44,881 nucleotides of DNA from JAAYEA01 sp012689325 (GCA_036841525.1 DAITVZ010000040.1:1-44881); one strand, 5' to 3'; shown: positions 8,119-16,387, counted from the first letter of the stretch. Made by a program: numbers and translations. Notes: a model not told the origin generated them from the letters alone.

Positions 8119-8805
8119 CTAGACCGGCGACGCGGAGAGCAGACTCTCGTGCACCCAGAGGGTGCTGGCCTCGCCGGGGATGCCGATGCGGCACCATTCG
8201 CCCTGGCACTCGAAGCGATAGACCTCGGCGCCGCGCTTGACCGACTTGACCACCTGGCCGTTGGGCGCGCGGCGGATGTTGGCCGCGTCGCGGGCGTTGA
8301 TGTACATGGTGGTGGGCGCCGCGGGGGCTTCCTTGGCGACGTTGGCTTCCTTGACCCAGCCCTGCACGTCGCCGCTTTTCACCTGCACGTGGCCGTCCTT
8401 GACCTCGCCCAGCTCGACGGCGGCGCCGTGGCGCAGCTTGGCCGACGCCGCACCGCCCGGCGCGCTGAACACCTCCACCTCAAAGAGCGCCACCGCGCCA
8501 TCGGCCAGGCCGCTGATATAGCCCGCGGCGGCAGAAGCGGTGGGCGGGACCGGCGTGTCCGTGGGGATCGCCGTGGCGGTGGGGGTGGGCGTGGGCGGCT
8601 CCGGCGTGGCGGTGGGCAACGGCGTGATGGTCGGCGTGTCCGTGGCCGGCGGCATGGGGGTAAAGGTGGGCTTTTTGGTGCGCACGGCGGTGGGCGTGCC
8701 CTGCTGCTCAGCCCGGTCCGACCCGGCGCAGCCGGCCAGCGCCAGCAACACCACCACCGCCACCACTCCGATGCCTATCCACAACGCTCTCGCGCGATCT
8801 CTCAC
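8119..8805 (-). CDS. Lipoprotein with Thr/Pro linker and two SH3-like domains
   Basis: A 228-aa predicted lipoprotein. A positively charged N-terminus and one hydrophobic segment end in the lipobox LALAGC, followed by a Thr/Pro-rich spacer (~45-90). Two bacterial SH3-like modules follow; the second (MYINARDAANIRRAPNG...GEWCRI) matches the SH3b pattern with its NIRxxP motif and a pair of Cys residues. Such proteins sit outside the membrane and bind peptidoglycan or surface ligands. The start is GTG at 8805, with AGGAGG at 8812-8817; a longer in-frame reading to 8970 only translates the 9-bp tandem repeat. The function beyond surface binding is unknown. Confidence 0.82.
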   Translation of the reverse strand: MRDRARALWIGIGVVAVVVLLALAGCAGSDRAEQQGTPTAVRTKKPTFTPMPPATDTPTITPLPTATPEPPTPTPTATAIPTDTPVPPTASAAAGYISGLADGAVALFEVEVFSAPGGAASAKLRHGAAVELGEVKDGHVQVKSGDVQGWVKEANVAKEAPAAPTTMYINARDAANIRRAPNGQVVKSVKRGAEVYRFECQGEWCRIGIPGEASTLWVHESLLSASPV

Positions 8806-8837
8806 TATGGGCCTCCTGGGGTTCTCGTGATCACAGC

Positions 8838-8868
8838 CGTATAGTACCCGAAAACGGCAGGATGTCAA
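8838..8868 (-). promoter_or_regulatory. Candidate promoter of the SH3 lipoprotein gene
   Basis: On the minus strand TTGACA (8868-8863) and TATACG (8843-8838) are separated by 19 bp, slightly long. It is the only box pair between the tandem repeat and the start codon. Confidence 0.5.
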
Positions 8869-8870
8869 AG

Positions 8871-8966
8871 GCGAACGGGGCGAACGGGGCGAACGAGGCG
8901 AACGAGGCGAACGAGGCGAACGAGGCGAACGAGGCGAACGGGGCGAACGGGGCGAACGGGGCGAAC
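8871..8966. repeat. Eleven tandem copies of a 9-bp unit GCGAACGRG
   Basis: GCGAAC recurs every 9 bp from 8871 to 8961, with GGG-ending units at both ends and GAG-ending units in the middle. It is too short and spacer-free for CRISPR. Translation gives a low-complexity peptide, so it is taken as non-coding. Confidence 0.9.
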
Positions 8967-9045
8967 ACAAGGTTCGCCCCTACACGTGGTCTTGTAGGGG
9001 CGAACCTTGTGTTCGCCCTCCTGTGTTCGCCCTCCTGTGTTCGCC
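8959..9045. repeat. Perfect 25-bp inverted repeat and 14-bp direct repeats at the trkA 3' end
   Basis: The arms 8959-8983 and 8994-9018 are perfectly complementary with a 10-nt loop. They are followed by three copies of a TGTTCGCCC-containing 14-bp unit that reach the stop codon of the adjacent trkA gene at 9046. It may double as a transcription stop for the minus-strand operon, but no T-run is present. Confidence 0.85.
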
Positions 9046-9720
9046 CTACGCCGCCTTGCCCAACAGACGCGCCAGGTCGGCGACCTGCGATTCATGCACC
9101 AGGGCGATGACCTCGTCCACCGGCTGCAGCACCGTGTCGCCGTGGGCCAGGATCATCTCGCCCTTGCGCAGCACGGCGATCAGGACGCACTTGGCGGGCA
9201 ACTTGAGCTCGCGGATGGGCTTGCCCGCGGCCGGCGCCGTCGGGTGGACCTTTTCCTCCACGATGGAGAAGAGCCCCTTGCGCAGCTTGACCAGGGTCAT
9301 CATGTCGCCCAGGGACATCTCTTCGGCGATGAGCCGCGCGATCAGGTCGGCCTGGTTCAGCGCCACGTCCACGCCCATCTCGGCGGTGTAGAGCCAGGCG
9401 TTCTTGGGGTTATTGACGCGCCCGATGATGCGCGGGACCTTGAACTCGAAGCGAGCCAGGCTGGCGGCCACCAGGTTGACCTCGTCCTCGCCGGTGACGG
9501 CGGCGACGACCTGCGCCTGGCGGATGCCGCTGGCCTCCAGCACGTTGGGGTCGGTGCCGCTGCCCCAGACCACGACGTTCTCCGGCAGCTCGCGCTTGAG
9601 CCGCGGCATCTCGTCGCCGTTCGACTCGATCACCTTGACGGAATACCCTTGCGAGATCAGCAGCGAGGCCAGATAGGTGCCGATCTTGCCCCCGCCGATC
9701 ACGAGAACGGACATGGCCAT
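9046..9720 (-). CDS. trkA: TrkA-family RCK protein (second of a pair)
   Basis: A 224-aa cytosolic regulator of cation transport. An N-terminal Rossmann RCK_N domain (LVIGGGKIGTYLA, acidic residue at the end of the second strand in VIES) binds NAD(H) or nucleotides. A C-terminal RCK_C/TrkA_C domain occupies ~140-215. It starts at ATG 9720 after AAGGAGG; an ATG two codons in is also possible. It follows the other TrkA gene by 12 bp and lies third in an operon with a P-type ATPase. No TrkH/KtrB pore gene is in the window. Confidence 0.85.
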   Translation of the reverse strand: MAMSVLVIGGGKIGTYLASLLISQGYSVKVIESNGDEMPRLKRELPENVVVWGSGTDPNVLEASGIRQAQVVAAVTGEDEVNLVAASLARFEFKVPRIIGRVNNPKNAWLYTAEMGVDVALNQADLIARLIAEEMSLGDMMTLVKLRKGLFSIVEEKVHPTAPAAGKPIRELKLPAKCVLIAVLRKGEMILAHGDTVLQPVDEVIALVHESQVADLARLLGKAA

Positions 9721-9732
9721 GCGTCTTCCTCC

Positions 9733-10380
9733 TTAGCCCAGGCCCAGCAACTGGCTGATGCGGGCGGCCGAGGCCGCCAGCAGGGCCAGGTGGATCAGGT
9801 CGCCCGACTGGAACTGCGTGCCGAGGGTGGGCAAGAAGGTCTTGCCGCCGCGGCTGATGGCCACCACGTGGGCCTCGCCGGGGACCATGACGTCGCGGAC
9901 GGTGCGCCCCACCAGCATCGGCGGCACGTCCACGGCCACCACATCCACGTCGCTGCCCAGGCTCATCAGCGGCTCGAACTCGGAATAGGTGAGCAGGTCG
10001 GCGATGCGGTTGATGCCCCAGGCGGTGGCCGAGATGGTCTGCAAGCCCAGCCGGTCATAGATCTCGGCCTTGCGCTGGTCATAGACCCGCGCCACGACGC
10101 GGGGGACGTGGAAGAACTGGCTGGCCAGGCGGGCCGCCACGACGTTGGCCTCGTCGCTGGCCGTCACCGCCGCCAGCCCATCGGCGCGCTCGATGCCGGC
10201 CTCGATCAGCACGTCGCGGTCAAAGCCCACGCCGATCACGGTGCGCCCCTTGAAATTGGGTCCCAGCCGCTCCAGGGCGACGGGGTCGCGGTCCACCACG
10301 ACCACCGCGTGGCCGCGCAGCCCCAGCGAGTGCGCCAGGCCCGCCCCCACGCGCCCGCAGCCGATGATGATAATCCTCAT
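9733..10380 (-). CDS. trkA: TrkA-family RCK protein (first of a pair)
   Basis: A 215-aa protein with the same layout as its neighbour: a Rossmann domain (IIIGCGRVGAGLA; VVDRD at the end of the second strand) and a C-terminal TrkA_C domain (~135-210). Its ATG overlaps the stop of the upstream P-type ATPase in an ATGA arrangement, so translation is coupled. The two RCK proteins are divergent in sequence, as in the paired CeoB/CeoC or TrkA1/TrkA2 systems, and may form a heteromeric ring. Confidence 0.85.
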   Translation of the reverse strand: MRIIIIGCGRVGAGLAHSLGLRGHAVVVVDRDPVALERLGPNFKGRTVIGVGFDRDVLIEAGIERADGLAAVTASDEANVVAARLASQFFHVPRVVARVYDQRKAEIYDRLGLQTISATAWGINRIADLLTYSEFEPLMSLGSDVDVVAVDVPPMLVGRTVRDVMVPGEAHVVAISRGGKTFLPTLGTQFQSGDLIHLALLAASAARISQLLGLG

Positions 10381-13196
10381 GATGACCTCCTGTTCGCGCC
10401 ACGCGAACGCTCACGCCATTGTACCAGGGCCTTGCGCAACTCGTCAACCAGCAGCAGCGAGGGGGTCCAGGCAAACAAGAAGAGCCAGTACTTGAGCGGA
10501 AAGCCCGCGGTCCCGATGAATCTCTGGAAGGGCGGCACATAAACGATCAGCGCGACGACCACCAGCTCGCTGAGGATGCCCAGCCAGAGGAAGCGGTTGT
10601 TAAAGAGCGGCAGGCGGAAAGCGGAGAGCTTTTCGCTCCGCTGGGCAAAGAGGTTGCCGATCTGTGTCGCCACCACGGCGGCGAGCGCCATGGCCGTGGC
10701 CGCGCGATAGATCCACCCCGTATCGGGCAGGTCGATCCACTGGCCGGCGTAGCCGTTGGTCCAGTAGAGGAAATAGAAGGCGGCCATGGCGGCCACGCTC
10801 TGCACGGCGCCGAGGATCAGGTAGGCCCGCACCAGCAGCGAGCGGGTGATCAGGTGATCCTTCAGGTTGCGCGGCGGCGCGGCCATCACCCCCGGCTCGG
10901 GGGGCTCGGCGCCCAGCGCCAGCGCGGGGACGATGTCGGTACCCAGGTCGATGGCCAGGATGTGCATCACGTTCAGGGCCAGGGGAATCCGCCCAGCGGT
11001 AAAGGCGTAAAGGACAAAGGGGACCGCCTCGGGCGCGTTGCTGGTAAAGATATAAGTGGTGAACTTTTTGATATTGGCATAGACGGCGCGGCCCTCCTCC
11101 ACGGCGTTGACGATGGAGGCAAAGTTGTCGTCGGTGAGGATCATGTTGGCGGCTTCTTTGGCCACGTCGGTGCCGCCGATGCCCATGGCCACGCCGATAT
11201 CGGCCTTTTTCAGCGCGGGGGCGTCGTTCACGCCGTCGCCGGTGACCGCCACCACGTGGCCCAGCTCTTGCAGCGCGGTGACGACGCGGAGCTTGTGCTC
11301 CGGGGCGACGCGGGCAAAGATGACCTCGTCTTGCAGGGCGGCCTTGAGCGCCGCGCCGTCCATGGTCTCCAGCTCGACGCCGGTGACGATGCGCGGGCGC
11401 TCGCCGCGGACGATGCCGACGCGGCGGGCGATGGATTCCGCGGTCAGGCCATAGTCGCCGGTGATCATGATGATGCGGATGCCGGCCTGGTGGCACTTGC
11501 CCACGGCCTCGGCCACCTCCGGGCGCGGCGGGTCCATCATGGCCATCAGGCCCAGGAAGGTGAGGTCGCGCTCCACCAGGTCGGAGGAGCAGGCGGAGAG
11601 GCTGCCGCCTAGGTCGCAGGAGTCGTCCAGGCGGCGCGCGGCCATGGCCAGCACGCGCAGGCCGTTGCGGGCGTAATCGTCGTTGGCCTGGGTGATGCGG
11701 GCGCGCAGCGCCTCGTCCAGCGGCGCGTCGGCGCCGGCCAGCCGGGCGCGGGTGCAGAGGGCCAGCACCTCGCGGGGCGCGCCCTTGACGTAGGCGATGG
11801 GGCCGCCCTCGGCCTGGCGGATGGAGGTCATGCGCTTGCGGCGGGACTCGAAGGGGATCTCGCGGAGGCAGGCGGACTGGGCGGCGACGCCGTCCAGGTC
11901 GAGCCCGGCCTTGGCGGCGACGACCTTGAGCGCGGCCTCGGTGGGGTCGCCCAGCACGGTCCAGCGGTCGGAATCGCCGTCGGGCGGGAGCAGCCGCGAG
12001 TTATTGCAGAGCCCCCCGGCCAGCAGCAGCTCGCGCAGGTCGCCCTGGGCGGGGACCGCGGCGGCGCGGCCAGATTCGTCCCGAATCTCGCCCTCGGGGG
12101 CATAGCCCACCCCGGCGACGGCGAGGCTTTGGCCGCCGAGCCAGATCTGGCGGACGGTCATCTCGTTCTGGGTGAGGGTGCCGGTCTTGTCGGTGCAGAT
12201 CACCGTGGTGCAGCCCAGCGTCTCCACGGCGGAGAGCTTTTTGATCAGGGCGTGGCGCTTGGCCATGCGCTGCACCCCCATGGCCAGGGCCAGGGTCACG
12301 GTGGGGAGCAACCCTTCCGGGACGAAAGCGACGATCATGCCCAGGCCAAAGATAAAGCCCTTGGCCAGGTCCATCCCCGCCAGGGCCACGGCCAGGATGA
12401 AAAAGATGACGCCCATGGCCACGGCGATGACCGTGACGGTCTTGGTGACGCTGACGATCTCGCGCTGCAAGGGGCTGAGCTCCTCGCCCAGCGCCTGGGT
12501 CAGGTGGGCGATCTTGCCGAACTCGGTCTCCATGCCGGTGGCAAAGACGACGGCTTTGGCCGTGCCCGCCGCCACGTTGGTCCCGGCAAAGATCAGGTCC
12601 GGCAGCTCGGAGCGGGAGAGGTCCGCGCGCAGCACCGCGTCGGCCAGCTTGTTCACCGGGTGCGATTCGCCGGTGAGGGTGGACTGGTCCACGCGCAGCT
12701 CGCTCTCCTGGACGATGCGGGCATCCGCCGAGATGCGGTCGCCCTCGGCAAGGAGGATGACGTCGCCGGGGACCAGCTCGGAGGCCAGGATGCGCTGCTC
12801 GTGGGCGTCGCGGAGGACGCGGGCATAGGCGGGGAGCATGTTGCGCAGCGCCTCGATGGCCTTGCCCGCGCGGAACTCTTGCCAAAAGCTAAAGGCGCCG
12901 TTGATGACGTTGACCATCCAGACGGCGATGGCGAGCTGGGGCATCTGGGCAAAGATGGCGGCGATGCCGGCCACCCAGATGAGCAGGGCCATCAGGTGGG
13001 TAAAGTTGCCCAGGAATCTGCGGTATAAGGGGACGCCTTTTTCCTCGCGGAGGGCGTTGGGGCCGTATTGTAACAGCCGGCGGGCTGCCTCGGTCGTGGA
13101 GAGGCCCTGCGGGTCGGAGGCCAAAGCCTCGTAGACCTGCCCGACGGGCAGGGTGTGGACGGTGGCGATGCGGTCTGGCGCATCTATGCGGTTCAT
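10377..13196 (-). CDS. P2-type cation-transporting ATPase, Na+/K+-ATPase-like subgroup
   Basis: A 939-aa pump with the full P-type layout: cation ATPase N-domain (~10-60), TGES actuator motif (175-178), VPEGLLPTVT in the fourth membrane helix (292-301), DKTGTLT phosphorylation site (Asp336), TGDGVNDAPA hinge, and six C-terminal helices including DLGTDIVPALALGAE. The VPEGLL and GTDxVPA motifs resemble the IIC (Na/K) group more than the IIA (Ca2+) group, so Na+/K+ or H+ transport is the better guess. The start at 13196 opens the usual N-domain; its ribosome site is weak, and the in-frame extension to 13313 looks non-coding. It overlaps the first trkA gene, suggesting joint control of monovalent cations. 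Confidence 0.85.
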   Translation of the reverse strand: MNRIDAPDRIATVHTLPVGQVYEALASDPQGLSTTEAARRLLQYGPNALREEKGVPLYRRFLGNFTHLMALLIWVAGIAAIFAQMPQLAIAVWMVNVINGAFSFWQEFRAGKAIEALRNMLPAYARVLRDAHEQRILASELVPGDVILLAEGDRISADARIVQESELRVDQSTLTGESHPVNKLADAVLRADLSRSELPDLIFAGTNVAAGTAKAVVFATGMETEFGKIAHLTQALGEELSPLQREIVSVTKTVTVIAVAMGVIFFILAVALAGMDLAKGFIFGLGMIVAFVPEGLLPTVTLALAMGVQRMAKRHALIKKLSAVETLGCTTVICTDKTGTLTQNEMTVRQIWLGGQSLAVAGVGYAPEGEIRDESGRAAAVPAQGDLRELLLAGGLCNNSRLLPPDGDSDRWTVLGDPTEAALKVVAAKAGLDLDGVAAQSACLREIPFESRRKRMTSIRQAEGGPIAYVKGAPREVLALCTRARLAGADAPLDEALRARITQANDDYARNGLRVLAMAARRLDDSCDLGGSLSACSSDLVERDLTFLGLMAMMDPPRPEVAEAVGKCHQAGIRIIMITGDYGLTAESIARRVGIVRGERPRIVTGVELETMDGAALKAALQDEVIFARVAPEHKLRVVTALQELGHVVAVTGDGVNDAPALKKADIGVAMGIGGTDVAKEAANMILTDDNFASIVNAVEEGRAVYANIKKFTTYIFTSNAPEAVPFVLYAFTAGRIPLALNVMHILAIDLGTDIVPALALGAEPPEPGVMAAPPRNLKDHLITRSLLVRAYLILGAVQSVAAMAAFYFLYWTNGYAGQWIDLPDTGWIYRAATAMALAAVVATQIGNLFAQRSEKLSAFRLPLFNNRFLWLGILSELVVVALIVYVPPFQRFIGTAGFPLKYWLFLFAWTPSLLLVDELRKALVQWRERSRGANRRSS

Positions 13197-13267
13197 GGGA
13201 TCTGGCCTGCGCTTTTCTCCGAAACCCGAATCCGTGGCCGGGGAGGCGGTTTCCCCCGGCGCACAAG

Positions 13268-13294
13268 CGGGCGCCCTGGTTTCCGAGGCGCCCG
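13268..13294. other. Leader hairpin upstream of the P-type ATPase
   Basis: An 8-bp stem (13268-13275 with 13287-13294, 11-nt loop) sits inside the ~120-nt leader between the promoter at 13326-13354 and the start codon at 13196. It does not match a riboswitch class that I recognise. Confidence 0.45.
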
Positions 13295-13325
13295 AAATGG
13301 ACGATCGCGTCACGTTTCCGCGGGA

Positions 13326-13354
13326 ATTCTACACCCGTACCGGCGCGCGGTCAA
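13326..13354 (-). promoter_or_regulatory. Promoter of the ATPase-trkA-trkA operon
   Basis: On the minus strand TTGACC (13354-13349) and TAGAAT (13331-13326) are 17 bp apart. The -35 box overlaps the stop codon of the ycaQ-like gene. Confidence 0.75.
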
Positions 13355-14571
13355 GTTTGGGCCTGCGCCGCGAGCAAGCCGGCCGGGAGCGCCGCGGGAT
13401 CGGGCGCGACCACGTCGGCGCAACCGTTGAAAGCGGCGAACTCGCGCAGCCGGGCCGCCAGCGCCGCCCAGAGCGCGTCATCGCCCGCCACGTCCGGCTC
13501 CATATCCAGCCGCCGCAGCACCAGCGTCTTGGCCTTGCGCTCGGCCTTGGCGTCCAGCCGCCCGACGAACTGCTCGCCCCAGAGGATGGGGAGGGAAAAG
13601 TAGCCGTATTTGCGCTTCCCGGCGGGGACGTAGCATTCCAGGGTATAGTCAAAGCCAAAGAGCCGCCGGAGCCGCGCCCGCCAGATCACGGCATTGTCAA
13701 AGGGGGAGAGGATATGGGCCTGCGGCTGCGGGACAGGCGCCGCCTGTCCCAGGCGCGCCGCCTGCTCCAGGCGCGCCGCCAGGGCGAAATAGGTACGGCC
13801 GTCCAGCCCCTCCACCTCCACCGGCAGCGCCTCGCCGGATTCGACCAGCTCGGCCATGGACTGCTGAAAGGCGGCGGGGGCCACCTGCCCGCGCAGCACG
13901 TCGCCAGCGGCAGAGCTCGCCAGGCCGTGCGCCCGCAGCACCTGGCGGGAGGCGAAGCGGCGGGCCTCGTCGGGGGTCGGCTCGGATGTGTCGGTCCCCG
14001 GCGGGAGGACCCGCTCGGCCAGGTCGTAGAGGCGCTGAAAGCCGCGCCGCGCGCTGACCATCAGCACGCCGGCGTCAAAGAGGTACTCCAGCGCGCGCTT
14101 GGCGGGGGTCCACTGCCACCAGCTCCCGCGGGCGAAATCGGGCGGCGGCTGAAAGGCGGCGGAGCCGAGCGGCCCCTCGGCGCGGATGCGGTCCAGCACC
14201 TCCTGGATGACCTGGGCGTTGGCGCGCATCCAGGTGAGCTCGGGGGGGCGCTGGGCGCGGGCGCGCATGCGGGGGAGCGCGTAGCGATAGTGGGCCATGG
14301 GCAGATAGGCGGCGGCGTGGGCCCAATACTCGAACACGCGGCGGTCCACCGCCAGCAGCTCGTCCAGTTGGTCGGGGCGGTAACCGGCGTGGCGGGACCA
14401 GAGGGTGTGGTGGTGGGCGCGCTGGACCACCGAGATGGTGTCTATCTGCACATAGCCGAGGCGCTCGATGACCTGGGCGGCCCCTTCCTTGCCGGGCGCG
14501 GGCTGCCAGCCGCCATCGAGGCCCTGGGCCTGGAGCGCCAGCCGGCGGGCGTGGGCGAGCGAGATGCGCAT
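13351..14571 (-). CDS. YcaQ/AlkX-family DNA glycosylase (winged-helix, HTH_42)
   Basis: A 406-aa protein of the family that removes bulky alkyl adducts and unhooks interstrand crosslinks. The QxD catalytic motif is seen as YVQIDTISVVQRAHHHTLWSR (read from residue ~40), followed by the three winged-helix repeats typical of this family. The C-terminal half has the conserved LSPFDN and FDYTLECYVPAGKRKYGYF segments. The QxD version matches YcaQ rather than the QxQ of AlkZ. The start at 14571 is preceded by GGAGGGG. It is likely monocistronic, with its own strong promoter. Confidence 0.88.
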   Translation of the reverse strand: MRISLAHARRLALQAQGLDGGWQPAPGKEGAAQVIERLGYVQIDTISVVQRAHHHTLWSRHAGYRPDQLDELLAVDRRVFEYWAHAAAYLPMAHYRYALPRMRARAQRPPELTWMRANAQVIQEVLDRIRAEGPLGSAAFQPPPDFARGSWWQWTPAKRALEYLFDAGVLMVSARRGFQRLYDLAERVLPPGTDTSEPTPDEARRFASRQVLRAHGLASSAAGDVLRGQVAPAAFQQSMAELVESGEALPVEVEGLDGRTYFALAARLEQAARLGQAAPVPQPQAHILSPFDNAVIWRARLRRLFGFDYTLECYVPAGKRKYGYFSLPILWGEQFVGRLDAKAERKAKTLVLRRLDMEPDVAGDDALWAALAARLREFAAFNGCADVVAPDPAALPAGLLAAQAQT

Positions 14572-14603
14572 GATGGTCCCCTCCGCGAACAGATGTTCGC
14601 TGG

Positions 14604-14632
14604 ATTATAGTGCGGGCGGGGGAGGGTGTCAA
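14604..14632 (-). promoter_or_regulatory. Consensus promoter of the ycaQ-like gene
   Basis: On the minus strand TTGACA (14632-14627), 17 bp, TATAAT (14609-14604): a perfect match, giving a leader of about 28 nt. Confidence 0.88.
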
Positions 14633-14634
14633 AC

Positions 14635-14735
14635 AGGGCTTGTGCAAAGCCGCGCTCGGCGATCGATGCGACGTGGAGTGCCGCGGAGGCTCCAGAAGCC
14701 CGATTCTGTCGGGCGCCGCGGCGTAATATGGCCTT
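14635..14735. repeat. Second copy of the 4058-type terminal repeat with a hairpin remnant
   Basis: From 14635 the sequence matches the end of the 4058-4140 element for about 29 bp with only a few differences. After that it diverges; a GCCCGA/TCGGGC hairpin lies at 14698-14714. No matching right end is found, so this copy appears truncated or rearranged. Confidence 0.5.
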
Positions 14736-14805
14736 GGGGCCGAGTTCCTGAGCCACCAACCGAGTCGCCTCGTCTCATCCTGGGACCACACCTGTCCCCT
14801 TCGGT

Positions 14806-14833
14806 TTGACATCCGCGCGAATCGGGCTAACCT
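14806..14833 (+). promoter_or_regulatory. Candidate promoter of the creatininase-family gene
   Basis: TTGACA (14806-14811), 16 bp, TAACCT (14828-14833). The -35 is perfect and the -10 is modest. Confidence 0.5.
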
Positions 14834-14862
14834 TGCTTATTCCATGCGCATCGGAGGCAACC

Positions 14863-15684
14863 ATGAGCGCGAAAACCGAATACCGCTACAACCAACTGAC
14901 CTGGCCCGAGATGAACGAGGCCATCGCGATGCAAAAGGTGGTGCTGCTCCCCGTGGGTTCCACGGAGCAACACGGCCCCCACCTGCCGCTAGAGACCGAC
15001 ATCTATCTCGCCGAGCAGGTCTGCCTGGAGGCGGGGCGCCGCGCCCCCGAGCGCACCCTGGTGCTCCCGCCGGTCTCTTACGGGCTTAACCTGCACCACA
15101 TCGATTTCCCCGGCACCATCCACATCGAGCCGGAGGTGTTCATCGCCTTTTGCCTGAACATCACCAAGAGCGTCGCCTATCACGGCTTCCAAAAGATGAT
15201 GGTGGTGAACGGCCACGGCTCCAACTCGCCGCTGGCGGACCTGGTGGCGCGCAAGACGACGCTGCAGACGGGGTCGCTCTGCGCGGCGGTGAACTATTTC
15301 TCCTTCGCCGGGGAGGCCTACGAGGGGCTGCGCGAGAGCGACATCCTGGCCCATGCCGACGAGTTCGAGACGTCGCTTTACCTGCACCTGGCGCCGGAGC
15401 GGGTGCGCTGGGACCAGGCCGCCAACGGCAACGACGTGGAAGGGCAGTACGTCAGCTCGGATAGCACCTCCAACTATCCGCTGCGCTTCTCCGATTACTG
15501 GGGGCGCTGGACCAAGCGGGGGGTGCATGGCGAGCCGACCAAGGCCACCGCGGAAAAGGGGCGCGTCCTCTGGGAGGCGGCGGTGGCGGGGTTGGTGGGG
15601 GCGGTGGCGGAGTGGCAAAAGTGGCCCATCGCCCCGCGCTCGGACCAGCACGCCGGGCCGGTGCAGAGCGGGATACGGTGGTAG
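14863..15684 (+). CDS. Creatininase-family amidohydrolase
   Basis: A 273-aa metal-dependent cyclic-amide hydrolase of the creatininase superfamily. The metal-binding signature LPVGSTEQHGPHLPLETD lies at 29-46 (Glu35, His37, Asp46) and a second segment is VVNGHGSN (~115-122). The later Glu is probably in the DEFETSLYLHL segment. The family includes creatinine amidohydrolase, MftE and FAPy hydrolases, so the substrate cannot be fixed. The start at 14863 has GGAGG at 14853-14857; the longer in-frame ATG falls inside the promoter. It stands alone between repeat-rich spacers. Confidence 0.83.
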   Translation: MSAKTEYRYNQLTWPEMNEAIAMQKVVLLPVGSTEQHGPHLPLETDIYLAEQVCLEAGRRAPERTLVLPPVSYGLNLHHIDFPGTIHIEPEVFIAFCLNITKSVAYHGFQKMMVVNGHGSNSPLADLVARKTTLQTGSLCAAVNYFSFAGEAYEGLRESDILAHADEFETSLYLHLAPERVRWDQAANGNDVEGQYVSSDSTSNYPLRFSDYWGRWTKRGVHGEPTKATAEKGRVLWEAAVAGLVGAVAEWQKWPIAPRSDQHAGPVQSGIRW

Positions 15685-15700
15685 GCCGCAGCCGCAGGCT

Positions 15701-15757
15701 CAATGCGCGATGGAATCGCGTTGCGGCTAATTGGCTCAAGCCTGCTGGAAGCAGGCT
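15701..15757. repeat. REP-like double hairpin, left of the transposase
   Basis: Hairpin A (15701-15723, CGCGAT/ATCGCG core) and hairpin B (15739-15757, AGCCTGCT/AGCAGGCT with loop GGA) are joined by GCGGCTAATTGGCTCA. The same joined pair recurs on the right side of the transposase gene. Confidence 0.8.
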
Positions 15758-15821
15758 CGGATGGCTAGTTGCGGGGTAGGGCCCGCAGCCCAGAAAAGCT
15801 CTTGGGAACAGGGATATCGCG

Positions 15822-16241
15822 ATGGCCTATTGGCGGCTCTACTATCACATCGTCTTTGCCACCAAGAACCGGTTGCCATTGATGACGCCCGAGATCGAGA
15901 CGCAGCTACATGCTTACCTGGCGGGCAAGGCCGCCGAGTTGGGCGCGATCGTGCACGCCGTGGGCGGCGTCGCAGATCATGCGCACATGGTGGCCTCCAT
16001 ACCGCCCAAGGTGGCCGTGGCGACGTTCGTTGGTCGAATCAAGGGGGCTTCCGCCCATTACCTCAACCACCTGCCCGGGCGCGAGGATACGGTCTTTGAG
16101 TGGCAGCGCGGGTATGGCGTGCTGTCGCTGGGGCGAAAGAACCTCCCTGGGGTGGTCGAGTACGTGCGAGGGCAGCACGAACACCACGAGCGAGGGACAG
16201 TGCTACACGAGATCGAGCTCGTGGAGGGGGACGAGGTCTAG
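15822..16241 (+). CDS. REP-associated tyrosine transposase (IS200/IS605-like TnpA, RAYT)
   Basis: A 139-aa single-domain Y1 HUH nuclease. The HUH motif is VADHAHMVASIPP (~50-62). The catalytic Tyr is in LPGVVEYVRGQHEHH, the usual final helix of this family. It begins with the typical YWRLYYHIVFATKNR strand. Length and motifs are complete and no frameshift is visible. There is no TnpB partner. Double-hairpin palindromes lie on both sides, as for RAYT genes, which process REP palindromes as single-strand DNA. It starts at ATG 15822. Confidence 0.88.
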   Translation: MAYWRLYYHIVFATKNRLPLMTPEIETQLHAYLAGKAAELGAIVHAVGGVADHAHMVASIPPKVAVATFVGRIKGASAHYLNHLPGREDTVFEWQRGYGVLSLGRKNLPGVVEYVRGQHEHHERGTVLHEIELVEGDEV

Positions 16242-16282
16242 CCCTTGGCCTGGCGCCTCGGCGCTCGGCCAGGTCTGAAAAG

Positions 16283-16382
16283 NNNNNNNNNNNNNNNNNN
16301 NNNNNNNNNNNNNNNNNNNNNNNNNNNNNNNNNNNNNNNNNNNNNNNNNNNNNNNNNNNNNNNNNNNNNNNNNNNNNNNNNN
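16283..16382. other. Assembly gap of 100 N
   Basis: A run of exactly 100 N within the right flank of the transposase locus. The round size suggests a placeholder, so the true length is unknown; repeats at this site probably broke the assembly. Confidence 0.98.
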
Positions 16383-16387
16383 GTCCC

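Noticed and set aside
8871..8966. Tandem array considered as CRISPR
   Set aside because: The units are 9 bp with no spacers and no cas genes are nearby. The 15-bp array at 28134 was rejected for the same reason.
8806..8970. Extension of the SH3 lipoprotein upstream through a repeated Pro-Arg-Ser peptide
   Set aside because: It translates the 9-bp tandem array, removes the signal peptide from the N-terminus and lacks a ribosome site. GTG 8805 has AGGAGG and gives a proper lipobox.
13197..13313. N-terminal extension of the P-type ATPase by 39 residues
   Set aside because: It is low in hydrophobic residues, unlike family N-termini, and would start almost at the transcription start of the promoter at 13326-13354.
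15822..16241. Full IS200/IS605 element with TnpB
   Set aside because: No RuvC-like TnpB frame lies on either side; flanking palindromes fit a stand-alone RAYT better. The N gap leaves a small doubt on the right.
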